Source: a virus. From it: a DNA stretch of 29,450 bases. Where the stretch lies: IMG/VR virus record IMGVR_UViG_3300020450_000069, positions 1 through 29,450 of that record; one strand, 5' to 3'. Positions 1 through 7,602 of the stretch are shown in pieces; positions within the stretch are counted from its first letter, which is position 1; each line of letters begins with the position of its first letter. Made by a program: the position numbers and the translations under genes. The notes below the pieces were generated by a model. That model was not told the origin of the DNA. It did not search any database and was given only the letters and a program-made list of their open reading frames with translations.

Positions 1-384
1 AGTCTCCGTGCTGAAGGTAATAACTTTATTGGCAAGGCACAGATACTTGACACACCTATGGGTAACATCGCTAAGAATTTACTTGGCGAAGGAGTTCAAC
101 TAGGTGTTTCCTCTCGTGGTATGGGAAGCATTTCAAAAGTAGAGGACTGCAATGTGGTTGCAGATGACTTTATGCTCACCACTGCTGCAGATATTGTAGC
201 AGATCCTTCCGCACCAGATGCATTTGTCAATGGAATTATGGAAGGTAAAGAGTGGGTTTGGTGTAATGGTATACTAAAGGAAACTGAAGTTGCTAAATAT
301 AAAAGAATCATGGACGCCTCATCGCGTCAGGAATTGGAAGAGAAGACCCTCAAAATTTTTGAGGATTTCCTCGGAAAACTTTGA
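1..384 (+). CDS. gp21: Prohead core protease gp21, C-terminal part (5' end outside window)
   Basis: This is the maturation protease that sits in the prohead core and cleaves scaffold and capsid proteins during head assembly. The frame is open from base 1, so the start lies upstream; 127 residues plus the stop are visible. The visible part carries the G-V-S-S-R-G motif (bases about 100-120), in which the serine is the expected nucleophile of the T4 gp21/U9-type proteases. It is preceded by a strand that reads F-I-G-K-A-Q-I-L-D-T-P. The assignment is strengthened by the order 21-22-23, which is fixed in T4-like phages. The catalytic histidine should lie in the missing N-terminal part. The stop is followed directly by a late promoter for gp22. 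Confidence 0.93.
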   Translation, partial: SLRAEGNNFIGKAQILDTPMGNIAKNLLGEGVQLGVSSRGMGSISKVEDCNVVADDFMLTTAADIVADPSAPDAFVNGIMEGKEWVWCNGILKETEVAKYKRIMDASSRQELEEKTLKIFEDFLGKL

Positions 385-386
385 TT

Positions 387-394
387 TATAAATA
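387..394 (+). promoter_or_regulatory. T4-type late promoter upstream of gp22
   Basis: An exact TATAAATA octamer lies in the short gap between gp21 and gp22, about 40 bases before the gp22 ATG. It is the -10 element recognised by the T4 late sigma factor gp55 with sliding-clamp activation; gp55 and gp45 are both encoded in this window. A good ribosome binding site (ACGAGGAAAA) follows just before the gp22 start. Confidence 0.8.
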
Positions 395-434
395 AACTTA
401 GATTAATTATACGGAAATTACGAGGAAAACTCAG

Positions 435-1622
435 ATGTCAGACAAACTAAACGAAAAGTTTGAAGAGTTCGTTACCGAGCAAAAGGTGATTGTAGAAGAC
501 GATCAATCAAAAATGCCTACTGTACAAGCAACAGTAATTCCTGGCACTGGTAGTGAACCCTCCCAAGTTTCTGACGCCCAGACTTCTAATAAAACAGATG
601 CTGGCGATCAGGGAACTCAACCTAAAGTAGACGCTTCACAATCCTATGGGCAATCTGCTCCTACGGATCTTGGTGGCTCATCTACTGCTCCAAATGAGCA
701 CGATGAGGATGGAGAGGAAAATCCTGGCGCTAAGGCAGCTGCTCCTGTTGGAGACAAAGCAGCACAGAGCGATGGATCTGCTCAGACATCTAGCATTAAT
801 GATGCTGGTGATATGGGTACACAACCTACAGTCGGTGCTGACGTAGCATACGGAACTAAGGTAGGTGGTGCAGTCACATATCCTATCAAACCTTCGTTTG
901 AAGATCTTGACGTTTCCGCTGATGTAAACGCCCTAGTAGAGGGTACAGGACTCTCTGAAAAATTTGCTGAGAAAGCAAGGATTATTTTTGAATCCGCTGT
1001 AAAAGCAAAAATTTCTACAGAGTATGACAGGCTTGTAGAACACTTTGCCGACGAATTGGATAAGCAAGTAGAAGCTGCTAAAGCAGAGCTATCCGAGGAA
1101 GTTAATGGTACAGTTAACTACGCCATTGGTCAATGGGTAGAGCAAAATCAAGTTGCTATTGACCGTGGAATCAGAAATGAGATCACCGAAGACTTCATTG
1201 CAGGTCTGAAGGGTCTCTTTGAAGAGCACTACATTTCTATCCCAGACGAGAAAGTGGATGTGGTAGAAGGTATGGCTGAATCAATTCGTGAGATGGAAGA
1301 ACGCCTTGACGAACAGGTCAAAGCAAATGTGAAATTACAAAATAGTCTTAATGAGACTGCAAGAAAAAATATTCTGAACAATGTTTCAGAAGGATTGGCA
1401 GATACTCAGAAAGAAAAACTCGCAGCACTTGCTGAGGGTCTAGAGTTTGTTTCAGAAGAATCATTCTCCAAGAAGGTTACTACCATCAAGGAGGCATATT
1501 TCAAAGAAGCAGCTGCACCTCAAAGCGAGGTTGCTGATGAAACTCCAGTAGAAGGAGAAAATGCAGAGGTAACACCAGCAATGGCACAATACCTTAACGC
1601 ACTCAATCACTGGAAAGTTTGA
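435..1622 (+). CDS. gp22: Prohead core scaffold protein gp22
   Basis: This is the major scaffolding protein of the T4-like prohead core, which is degraded by gp21 after assembly. At 395 residues it is longer than the T4 protein. The N-terminal 150 residues are Gly/Ala/Gln/Asp-rich and low in complexity, and they hold a 24-residue element repeated twice (residues 49-72 and 117-140). Residues about 155-395 are highly charged and predicted helical or coiled-coil, as expected for a core scaffold, with several L/I-x-E tripeptides that match the known gp21 cleavage preference. Assignment rests on the position between gp21 and gp23 and on composition. The start is supported by the ribosome binding site at about 420-429. 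Confidence 0.88.
   Translation: MSDKLNEKFEEFVTEQKVIVEDDQSKMPTVQATVIPGTGSEPSQVSDAQTSNKTDAGDQGTQPKVDASQSYGQSAPTDLGGSSTAPNEHDEDGEENPGAKAAAPVGDKAAQSDGSAQTSSINDAGDMGTQPTVGADVAYGTKVGGAVTYPIKPSFEDLDVSADVNALVEGTGLSEKFAEKARIIFESAVKAKISTEYDRLVEHFADELDKQVEAAKAELSEEVNGTVNYAIGQWVEQNQVAIDRGIRNEITEDFIAGLKGLFEEHYISIPDEKVDVVEGMAESIREMEERLDEQVKANVKLQNSLNETARKNILNNVSEGLADTQKEKLAALAEGLEFVSEESFSKKVTTIKEAYFKEAAAPQSEVADETPVEGENAEVTPAMAQYLNALNHWKV
579..854 (+). repeat. Duplicated 24-residue element inside gp22
   Basis: Two copies (579-650 and 783-854) encode related 24-residue segments sharing the pattern Q-T-S-x3-D-A-G-D-x-G-T-Q-P-x-V-x-A-x3-Y-G, with 15 of 24 positions identical. The spacer between them is 44 residues, low-complexity and rich in Ala, Gly and acidic residues. 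The duplication is visible in the protein; the DNA copies have diverged. Confidence 0.85.
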
Positions 1623-1657
1623 TAATAAAATAAATTCAATTTTTCTCATAAGAGCAA

Positions 1658-3082
1658 ATGTTTAACTCAAAAGCTCTAACAGAAAAGTGGTCACCTGTTC
1701 TAAGTCATGAAGGTGCTGGCACCATCAAAGACAATTATAGAAAGGCAGTTACCGCTGTTTTGTTAGAGAACACAGAGTCTCAACTTAGAGAAGAGCGTGG
1801 AATGATCAATGAAGCATCCAACACAGTTGGTGCCATTGGTACAAACGCACTCTCAGGTTCAGGACTTGATACAAAAACAGGCGGACTTGCTGGATTTGAT
1901 CCAGTGATGATTAGCCTCATCCGTCGTGCTATGCCAAACTTGGTAGCATACGACATCTGTGGTGTACAACCAATGAGCGGTCCTACAGGACTAATCTTTG
2001 CGATGAAGTCACACTATCAGGAAAATGGTGCAGCACTCAGAGCTGGTTCTGAAGCACTATACAACGAACCAGATGCAAACTTCTCTGGTAACTCACAAGG
2101 ACCTGCAGCATTCAACGATCCTATCTCTCCTCTTGGAGATGGTGGTACAACTGATGCTAACCCAGGTTTACTTAACGATGCTACTGGTGGTGGTACAACT
2201 AGTGCTAACTACGAGAAAGTTGCTTCAAAAATCGCTAGAGAAGATGCTGAAACTCTAGGAGCTGGATCTACTCTCTTTAACGAGATGAGTTTCAGTATAG
2301 AGAAGACCTCTGTTACTGCTAAAACAAGAGCACTAAAGGCAGAGTACACTCTAGAACTAGCACAAGACTTAAAAGCAATTCACGGTCTTGATGCAGAGCA
2401 GGAACTTGCTAACTTACTTTCTAGTGAGATCCTTGCAGAAATCAACCGTGAGGTTGTTAGAACTGTTTACACTATTGCTAAGCAAGGTGCACAGAACAAC
2501 GTAGCTAACGCTGGTGTGTTTGACCTTGATGTAGACAGTAATGGAAGATGGTCAGTTGAGAAATTCAAAGGACTCATGTTCCAGATTGAGAGAGACGCTA
2601 ACGCAATCGCACAGCAAACTCGTAGAGGAAAGGGTAACTTCATCATCACATCTGCTGATGTTGCTAGTGCTCTTGCTATGTCAGGTACACTTGACTACTC
2701 TTCTGGTTTATCAGGTGCTGGCGGTCCTTCAATCGGTGAAGTAGACGACACAGGTAACCTACTTGTGGGTACAATGAACGGTAGAATTAAGGTCTTCGTT
2801 GATCCTTACTCTGCAAACGTTTCTAACACTCACTACTACGTTGTAGGATACAAGGGTACATCACCTTATGACTGTGGATTATTCTACTGTCCATACGTAC
2901 CGCTCCAAATGTTAAGAAGCATTGACCCATCTACCTTCCAACCCAAGATTGGTTTCAAGACTAGATACGGTATGGTTGCTAACCCATTTGTTGTACAGTC
3001 TAATGGTACTCCTGATGCTGAGGCATTAACTCATAACATCAACCAGTACTATAGAAGAGTTAGAGTAGCTAACTTAACTTAA
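1658..3082 (+). CDS. gp23: Major capsid protein gp23
   Basis: This is the hexamer-forming major head protein of T4-like phages, with an HK97-type fold. At 474 residues it is close to cyanophage gp23 and shorter than T4 gp23 (521). The N-terminal segment fits the removable propeptide: an L/I-x-E tripeptide followed by Ala occurs at residues 50-53 (I-N-E then A53), giving an inferred gp21 cleavage after E52. The C-terminal part has the expected motifs around F-Y-C-P-Y-V-P-L and the final Y-Y-R-R-V-R-V segment. No gp24 vertex protein follows, as is usual in cyanomyoviruses. Codon use is more C-rich than in neighbouring hypothetical genes, in line with high expression. Two hairpins follow the stop. 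Confidence 0.97.
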   Translation: MFNSKALTEKWSPVLSHEGAGTIKDNYRKAVTAVLLENTESQLREERGMINEASNTVGAIGTNALSGSGLDTKTGGLAGFDPVMISLIRRAMPNLVAYDICGVQPMSGPTGLIFAMKSHYQENGAALRAGSEALYNEPDANFSGNSQGPAAFNDPISPLGDGGTTDANPGLLNDATGGGTTSANYEKVASKIAREDAETLGAGSTLFNEMSFSIEKTSVTAKTRALKAEYTLELAQDLKAIHGLDAEQELANLLSSEILAEINREVVRTVYTIAKQGAQNNVANAGVFDLDVDSNGRWSVEKFKGLMFQIERDANAIAQQTRRGKGNFIITSADVASALAMSGTLDYSSGLSGAGGPSIGEVDDTGNLLVGTMNGRIKVFVDPYSANVSNTHYYVVGYKGTSPYDCGLFYCPYVPLQMLRSIDPSTFQPKIGFKTRYGMVANPFVVQSNGTPDAEALTHNINQYYRRVRVANLT

Positions 3083-3093
3083 TTGTGGAAAAC

Positions 3094-3112
3094 TTCCTAA
3101 CATTGTTAGGAA
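3094..3112 (+). other. Hairpin just after gp23
   Basis: TTCCTAAC and GTTAGGAA form a perfect 8-bp stem with a 3-base loop (ATT). It begins 12 bases after the gp23 stop and has no T-run of its own. It sits 8 bases upstream of the intrinsic terminator and could protect the gp23 mRNA 3' end. Confidence 0.75.
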
Positions 3113-3120
3113 TCACTAAC

Positions 3121-3146
3121 AGGGATCCTACGGGATCCCTTTTTTT
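3121..3146 (+). terminator. Intrinsic terminator after gp23
   Basis: AGGGATCC and GGATCCCT form a perfect 8-bp stem closed by a TACG loop, which belongs to the exceptionally stable UNCG tetraloop class in RNA. A run of seven T follows (3140-3146). It ends the head-gene transcript after the most highly expressed gene. Confidence 0.92.
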
Positions 3147-3180
3147 ATGCTTAAATAGTAGTGTGGAATGGAGATGTCAC

Positions 3181-3345
3181 ATGAACGGCAGACTTTCTAA
3201 AGTTGATATGACCAATAAATTAATGCAGCTCAAAAGAGAATTACACTACAAATGTGAGATTGGTGAAAAAGGAGAGTGGGAATGCAAGGGTGCTGACGAA
3301 TACCTAAATAGGGTATTTGATGTGCTAGATGAGTATTGGCAATGA
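3181..3345 (+). CDS. Small hypothetical protein (54 aa)
   Basis: This is a short soluble charged protein with no recognised domain. The ATG at 3181 is chosen because a GGAG ribosome binding site lies just upstream (about 3168-3174). An in-frame GTG at 3085 would place the terminator inside the gene and is unlikely. Its stop overlaps the next ATG (ATGA). It starts a run of four small genes between gp23 and gp3, a usual site for small accessory genes in cyanomyoviruses. Confidence 0.65.
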   Translation: MNGRLSKVDMTNKLMQLKRELHYKCEIGEKGEWECKGADEYLNRVFDVLDEYWQ

Positions 3346-3524
3346 ACCAATCTTCTGTTATACTATTACTATGCTTATCACCCATAGTGGTGATATTTGT
3401 GGTCATCAAAATTTCACTGTGGATAACTGAAACCATGAGGTTTAGTTCAGAAACAGAAAAGTTAAAACGAATGCAACACGGTCCTTACATTGTGTGGGAC
3501 GAGGAGGAGGAAGAAGATGACTGA
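3342..3524 (+). CDS. Small membrane protein (60 aa)
   Basis: This is a single-span membrane protein candidate. Residues about 6-28 form a strongly hydrophobic segment (L-L-L-C-L-S-P-I-V-V-I-F-V-V), followed by a charged region and an all-acidic C-terminus (run of Glu/Asp). The acidic tail is encoded by the GAGGAGGAGGAAGA stretch that also serves as ribosome binding site of the next gene. ATG 3342 overlaps the upstream stop. Function unknown. Confidence 0.6.
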   Translation: MNQSSVILLLCLSPIVVIFVVIKISLWITETMRFSSETEKLKRMQHGPYIVWDEEEEEDD

Positions 3525-3873
3525 CAAAATCAAACGTTACTTAGACAAAAACATGGTATTATCCAGATATGGTAGAGATCTAATCTCAAAAAACAAAAAG
3601 GTAAAAAGTGCTTACGATAAGAATTTTTTTACTACAAAAAAACAAACCATGGTCAGCAAAGAGGAAGTGGATCATATGATAGAGTTTGCTATCAATAGAC
3701 ACAACCGCAATGCAAGTTTGATTAGTATGGCATTAGGATTTACATTCCTTGCATTATTTGTTGATGGTTTGTTTAGAGTATTAGGATTGATTCCACCTTT
3801 CATGGGATTAGATGTAAATATTATTCAAGATGTTGTAGATAAATTAAAAGACGAAGCATTAAAACAAATGTAA
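3517..3873 (+). CDS. Hypothetical protein with one or two membrane segments (118 aa)
   Basis: The N-terminal 50 residues are strongly basic (many Lys/Arg). A segment with F-A-I-N-R-H-N-R-N-A-S-L-I-S-M leads into a hydrophobic stretch (residues about 66-92), and the C-terminus is amphipathic. The start at 3517 is set by the very strong GAGGAGGAGG ribosome binding site just upstream; it overlaps the previous gene by 8 bases. The combination resembles conserved cyanophage proteins next to gp23, but I cannot name a function. Confidence 0.65.
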   Translation: MTDKIKRYLDKNMVLSRYGRDLISKNKKVKSAYDKNFFTTKKQTMVSKEEVDHMIEFAINRHNRNASLISMALGFTFLALFVDGLFRVLGLIPPFMGLDVNIIQDVVDKLKDEALKQM

Positions 3874-4079
3874 TGCGAAGAATATTCAAAATGCTAATGA
3901 GATTAGATATTCTACACAAAAGAATTAGAAGATTAGAGGTAGCAGAAAAGATAGATGCAGCTATAGAGGAATACTATACAAAAAAAGGTATGCCAATTCC
4001 TAAATGGAAGATGCAAAAGAATCCAGAGTGGTGGACACAATATCTCGTGGGTTTAGGGATGGATCCTAACAACCCATAA
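3873..4079 (+). CDS. Small basic hypothetical protein (68 aa)
   Basis: This is a helical, Arg/Lys-rich protein with a Trp-containing C-terminus (P-K-W-K, E-W-W-T). It starts at the TAATG overlap with the previous stop. A late-promoter octamer for gp3 overlaps its last codons. No domain is recognised. Confidence 0.6.
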   Translation: MRRIFKMLMRLDILHKRIRRLEVAEKIDAAIEEYYTKKGMPIPKWKMQKNPEWWTQYLVGLGMDPNNP

Positions 4080-4082
4080 ATA
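4075..4082 (+). promoter_or_regulatory. Candidate late promoter upstream of gp3
   Basis: CATAAATA matches the NATAAATA late -10 pattern of T4-like cyanophages. It ends 21 bases before the gp3 ATG, so transcription would start about 6-7 bases downstream and leave a short leader. The match is one base away from the T4 consensus. Confidence 0.55.
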
Positions 4083-4103
4083 CAGGTAGATTATAGTATA
4101 GGT

Positions 4104-4634
4104 ATGCCTTTAAACGGTGCTGAATGGTATAAGGAGCAACCTAGTAATAGGAACTTCTTAAATCCTATTGGATTTCTCCTCAAGCTAGAAAAATTTGCAG
4201 GGGTAGATTTTTTCTGCCAAACAGTAAATGTTCCTGATGTCAATATGCCAAACATTGAGGTAGCAAGTCCTTTTAGGAGCTTACCTATCGTGCCTGGCGG
4301 AGGTGTGGTGTTTGGAGATTTGGTTATAAGTTTTATCGTTGACGAGGATCTTAAAAATTATAATAGTATTTACAAATGGATACGTGATAATGGAAACGCT
4401 GATCAGATGAAGCGTGTCACTGATGAGAAAGATATCTATACAGATGGACAACTACACATAGTTACCAGTCAATATAACCCTGCATTTATTGTAGAGTTTA
4501 GAGACATATTCCCCGTATCACTGACAAATTTGCAATTTGATGCTACAATAGGAGATGTAGAGTACATTACCGCAGAGGTAACATTTAAACATCAGCGGTT
4601 CTTTATTCGTGATAAAGATTTACAACCCTTATGA
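4104..4634 (+). CDS. gp3: Tail completion and sheath stabiliser protein gp3
   Basis: In T4, gp3 caps the head-proximal end of the tail tube and sheath before the tail joins the head. This product is 176 residues, the same length as T4 gp3. It sits between gp23 and uvsY, where cyanomyoviruses carry gp3. The sequence is beta-rich (V-P-D-V-N-M-P, S-L-P-I-V-P-G-G-G, F-G-D-L-V-I-S-F) in a pattern typical of tube-like proteins of the gp19/gp3 fold, so a remote tail-tube label is the main alternative. The late-promoter octamer just upstream fits a structural gene. Confidence 0.72.
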   Translation: MPLNGAEWYKEQPSNRNFLNPIGFLLKLEKFAGVDFFCQTVNVPDVNMPNIEVASPFRSLPIVPGGGVVFGDLVISFIVDEDLKNYNSIYKWIRDNGNADQMKRVTDEKDIYTDGQLHIVTSQYNPAFIVEFRDIFPVSLTNLQFDATIGDVEYITAEVTFKHQRFFIRDKDLQPL

Positions 4635-5104
4635 ACTTTGATTCACTTCGTAATAAATTTGAAAAGTTAAGAGAAGATTGGGCAGAGGATAGTCACGTAG
4701 ATTTTCAATTTAAGAGTAAACAATACAGTGCTGATCTAGGACAACTTGCATTAGACATCCCTTTCCAACACAATAAATACTTAAACCATTACACTGACAT
4801 ATCTCAAATAAAAACTTCTTTAGAGTTTGAAATTCGTAAATTGGTAAAGGATAAACGTGAGTATTATTCTGGTGAGGCAGATGCTAAAACATATGCATCT
4901 AAACCATTTGGATCTCATATTAAAACATCCGAAAAGATGAAGGTCTATCTAGAGTCTGATGATGAGATCATTAATCTAGAGGCAAAGATTAAATATCTAG
5001 AACAGATGATGTATTTTCTTGATCAAGTTATGAAACAAATTTCCAATAGGGGTTTTCAAATTAAGAGTGCAATTGAGTGGGAGAAATTTGTAAATGGACA
5101 ATGA
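4631..5104 (+). CDS. uvsY: UvsY recombination mediator
   Basis: UvsY loads the UvsX recombinase onto gp32-coated single-stranded DNA. The product is 157 residues, slightly longer than T4 UvsY (137). It is mostly helical and Lys/Glu-rich, with the characteristic segment L-E-A-K-I-K-Y-L-E-Q and C-terminal F-Q-I-K-S-A-I-E-W. Its location directly before uvsW is conserved. The start overlaps the gp3 stop as ATGA and the end overlaps uvsW in the same way, so the three genes are translationally coupled. Confidence 0.88.
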   Translation: MNFDSLRNKFEKLREDWAEDSHVDFQFKSKQYSADLGQLALDIPFQHNKYLNHYTDISQIKTSLEFEIRKLVKDKREYYSGEADAKTYASKPFGSHIKTSEKMKVYLESDDEIINLEAKIKYLEQMMYFLDQVMKQISNRGFQIKSAIEWEKFVNGQ

Positions 5105-6573
5105 TGACTACTCTAAGTATTAAAAAGAAGAACGAAGTTTATATTAATATCCAGTCCAAAGAACCTCATGTTCATCAGGAGCTATCTGATTACTTTACAT
5201 TTGAGGTTCCCGAAGCAAAGTATTTAAAAAAGAATCCCAGATACAAATACTGGGATGGTACTATAAGATTGTACTCTCCTGCTACAGGAGACTTGTATCA
5301 TGGTCTAATGAAACATGTACAAGAATGGGCAGATGAAAAACAATATAACGTAGAGTATGAAAAAAATGATTGGTACGGAGATGTTACCGATGATAACAAA
5401 TTTGTATCTCCTGCAGGTGTCAAACATTTTATGGATAAAATTACACGCAGTGATATCAGTCCGCGTGCATATCAATATAATGCAGTCTACGAAGCTATAA
5501 AGTATAATAGAAAACTTTTACTTTCTCCTACGGGATCTGGGAAATCTCTCATGATCTACTCCATAGTCAGATACTATGCTGCCACCTCCAAGAAGATACT
5601 TATAGTCGTCCCAACTACTTCCCTTGTTGAGCAAATGGTGAGCGATTTCACTGACTATGGGTGGGACGCTGATTCTTTTATTCATAAGATCTACGGTGGT
5701 AAGGATAAAATTACTGATAAGAATATTATAATCTCTACTTGGCAATCTATCTACAAATTTCCTAAAAGATATTTTGATGATATTGATTGTGTCATCGGTG
5801 ATGAGGCACATCTATTCAAGTCTAAATCCCTTACAGGAATTATGACCAAGCTACACAATGCCAAATATCGTTTTGGTTTTACTGGCACATTAGATGGTAG
5901 CAAGACTCATAAGTGGGTGTTAGAGGGATTGTTCGGTGACTGTGAGCGTGTAACTAAAACTGATGATCTAATTAGAGAAGGTTATCTTTCTAAGTTTAGG
6001 ATCAAAGTTTTACTTTGTAAACATGCTCCGCAACACTTTGAATCATATCATGATGAGATGGAGTATCTTGTAGGACACAAAGGAAGAAATAATTTAATTA
6101 AAAACCTAGTTAATGATTTAACAGGAAACACTCTCGTCCTCTTTAACTATGTAGAGAAACACGGAGAACCACTTTACGAATTGATAAATAGCATCATAGA
6201 CCCTGAGCGAAAATTGTTTTTTGTTCATGGTGGGACTGATGTAGAGGATAGGGAAGAAGTTCGTTTGATTACTGAGACCGAAAACAACGCTGTTATAATA
6301 GCTTCTTACGGAACTTTCTCTACAGGTATTAACATCAAACGATTACACAATATTGTTTTTGCTTCTCCAAGTAAGTCACGTATCCGTAATTTGCAGTCCA
6401 TCGGACGTGTTCTTAGAAAAGGAGAGGGTAAAGATATTGCAACCTTATATGATATCGCCGACGACATCGGCGGTCAAAATTATACACTTCGGCATTTGAA
6501 TGAAAGAGTAAACATTTATAATGATGAAAATTTTAAGTATGAGGTTATCAGAGTAAACCTTAGAGCAAATTAA
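5101..6573 (+). CDS. uvsW: UvsW RNA/DNA and recombination helicase
   Basis: UvsW is a superfamily 2 helicase that unwinds R-loops and branched recombination intermediates and turns off origin-dependent replication in T4. The 490-residue product is close to T4 UvsW. An N-terminal UvsW domain (Y-K-Y-W-D-G-T-I-R-L, about residues 48-57) is followed by Walker A G-S-G-K-S (145-149), DEAH box (234-237), motif III in F-T-G-T-L-D, and motif VI Q-S-I-G-R-V-L-R. The ATG at 5101 overlaps the uvsY stop; an in-frame ATG at 5077 lies inside uvsY and is less likely. Confidence 0.95.
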   Translation: MMTTLSIKKKNEVYINIQSKEPHVHQELSDYFTFEVPEAKYLKKNPRYKYWDGTIRLYSPATGDLYHGLMKHVQEWADEKQYNVEYEKNDWYGDVTDDNKFVSPAGVKHFMDKITRSDISPRAYQYNAVYEAIKYNRKLLLSPTGSGKSLMIYSIVRYYAATSKKILIVVPTTSLVEQMVSDFTDYGWDADSFIHKIYGGKDKITDKNIIISTWQSIYKFPKRYFDDIDCVIGDEAHLFKSKSLTGIMTKLHNAKYRFGFTGTLDGSKTHKWVLEGLFGDCERVTKTDDLIREGYLSKFRIKVLLCKHAPQHFESYHDEMEYLVGHKGRNNLIKNLVNDLTGNTLVLFNYVEKHGEPLYELINSIIDPERKLFFVHGGTDVEDREEVRLITETENNAVIIASYGTFSTGINIKRLHNIVFASPSKSRIRNLQSIGRVLRKGEGKDIATLYDIADDIGGQNYTLRHLNERVNIYNDENFKYEVIRVNLRAN

Positions 6574-6575
6574 AT

Positions 6576-6974
6576 ATGGACGACGAATTTTTTGCAACCG
6601 TAAAACTTATTACTGGAGAGGAACTAGTTTCTAAAGTTTGTTATCTAGAAGATGAAGATAAAATTTTATTAGAAAATCCTCTTATAGTAGATGCAGCTAG
6701 ACAAAGAAAAGGACAGTTAGAAATTTCTGGGTTTTCTTTTAGAGAATGGATCTGCGCCACGTTTGATAATATGTTTATTGTAAACAGAGATCATATTGTT
6801 ACAATAAGTGAAGTAGAAGGTCCTATCGTAAATTTTTATGAGAAAACTTTACAGAGAATACAAAATGGAAAATCCTTACAAGGGAATGGAAAAAAACTTT
6901 CTAGAGATTCTGGATACCTAGGATCCGTAAAGGATATGAAAAAATCTTTAGAAGATATTTTTAATAAAAGCTAG
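6576..6974 (+). CDS. Small beta-rich protein, Sm-like candidate (132 aa), paralogue of three proteins before gp43
   Basis: No named family is recognised with certainty. The first 90 residues follow a small beta-barrel pattern: V-K-L-I-T-G-E-E-L-V (strand, T-G-E turn), L-L-E-N-P-L-I-V, F-R-E-W, then N-R-D-H-I-V-T-I. The same pattern (T-G-D/E, P-hydrophobic, F/Y-x-x-W-x-P, D/E-x-I/V-x-x-V) recurs in three consecutive genes at 20879-21819, so the four look paralogous; a link to the Sm/Hfq fold is inferred from the pattern only. The C-terminal 40 residues are basic and probably flexible. It starts two bases after the uvsW stop and ends the uvsY-uvsW operon. Confidence 0.7.
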   Translation: MDDEFFATVKLITGEELVSKVCYLEDEDKILLENPLIVDAARQRKGQLEISGFSFREWICATFDNMFIVNRDHIVTISEVEGPIVNFYEKTLQRIQNGKSLQGNGKKLSRDSGYLGSVKDMKKSLEDIFNKS

Positions 6975-7037
6975 TATATCTCTTCTGAACCTCTACAAGG
7001 TTAATTGTACTGAGATTTACAACCTTTGTCAACCCCC

Positions 7038-7066
7038 TTTACAAATTGAGTTTCATATGCTACCAT
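7038..7066 (+). promoter_or_regulatory. Candidate sigma70-like promoter for gp55
   Basis: TTTACA (7038-7043) and TACCAT (7061-7066) are separated by 17 bases in the 118-base gap before gp55. A second possible -10, GATAAT at 7075-7080, has a weaker -35 (TTCATA) at the right distance. The gap is one of the few long enough for a promoter. Which of the two is used cannot be decided by eye. A weak 5-bp hairpin (AACCT/AGGTT, 6989-7003) lies upstream and lacks a T-run. Confidence 0.45.
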
Positions 7067-7092
7067 TAGAACATGATAATGGTATATAAACC

Positions 7093-7602
7093 ATGGCATA
7101 CAAAGCAGTAATGACAAGAAAAAAGACTGAATACTACGTCAATAATAAAGAATTCCTTGCTGCGATCACTGAATATCGGCGCAAGGTTCATGCTGCTAAA
7201 GAAGCTGACAAACCTCGCCCAAGAGTTACAAATTATCTTGGAAGTTGTTTCTTAAAGATCGCAACACATTTGTCGTATAAACCGAACTTCGTTAACTACA
7301 TGTTCCGCGAGGACATGATTTGTGATGGAATTGAAAATTGTCTCCAGTACATAGACAACTTTGATCCAGAAAAATCTAAAAACCCTTTTGCTTACTTCAC
7401 TCAGATTATATACTATGCGTTCTTGCGTAGAATCCAAAAGGAGAAAAAGCAACTTGAGATTAAAGGTAAAATTCTAGAACGGTCAGGATATGATGAAGTT
7501 ATGCACACTGACAGATATACTGGTAACATGTCAGGTATGAATGCTTCCTATTCTGATATGGGTAGCATTAAAGAAAACATTGAAACCAAAATGAATAGGT
7601 AA
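7093..7602 (+). CDS. gp55: Late-transcription sigma factor gp55
   Basis: gp55 directs host RNA polymerase to TATAAATA late promoters and is activated by the gp45 clamp. The product has 169 residues (T4: 185). The hallmark block runs F-R-E-D-M-I, D-G-I-E-N-C, Y-I-D-N-F-D-P and N-P-F-A-Y-F-T-Q-I, which corresponds to the sigma region 2-like core of T4 gp55. The usual helix-turn-helix -35 recognition domain is absent, as in all gp55 proteins. The gene stands alone behind a probable host-type promoter and opens a run of tiny genes that overlap its stop. Confidence 0.95.
   Translation: MAYKAVMTRKKTEYYVNNKEFLAAITEYRRKVHAAKEADKPRPRVTNYLGSCFLKIATHLSYKPNFVNYMFREDMICDGIENCLQYIDNFDPEKSKNPFAYFTQIIYYAFLRRIQKEKKQLEIKGKILERSGYDEVMHTDRYTGNMSGMNASYSDMGSIKENIETKMNR

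Noticed and set aside
1627-1636. Late-promoter-like AT stretch before gp23
   Set aside because: It reads AATAAATT and lacks the full NATAAATA; gp23 is probably read from the gp22 late promoter, though a weak own promoter cannot be excluded.
3085-3180. N-terminal extension of the gene at 3181 from GTG 3085
   Set aside because: It would run through both hairpins and the intrinsic terminator; ATG 3181 has a ribosome binding site.
6183-6190. GATAAATA octamer matching the late-promoter pattern
   Set aside because: It lies inside uvsW far from any late gene start; chance matches are expected in AT-rich coding DNA.
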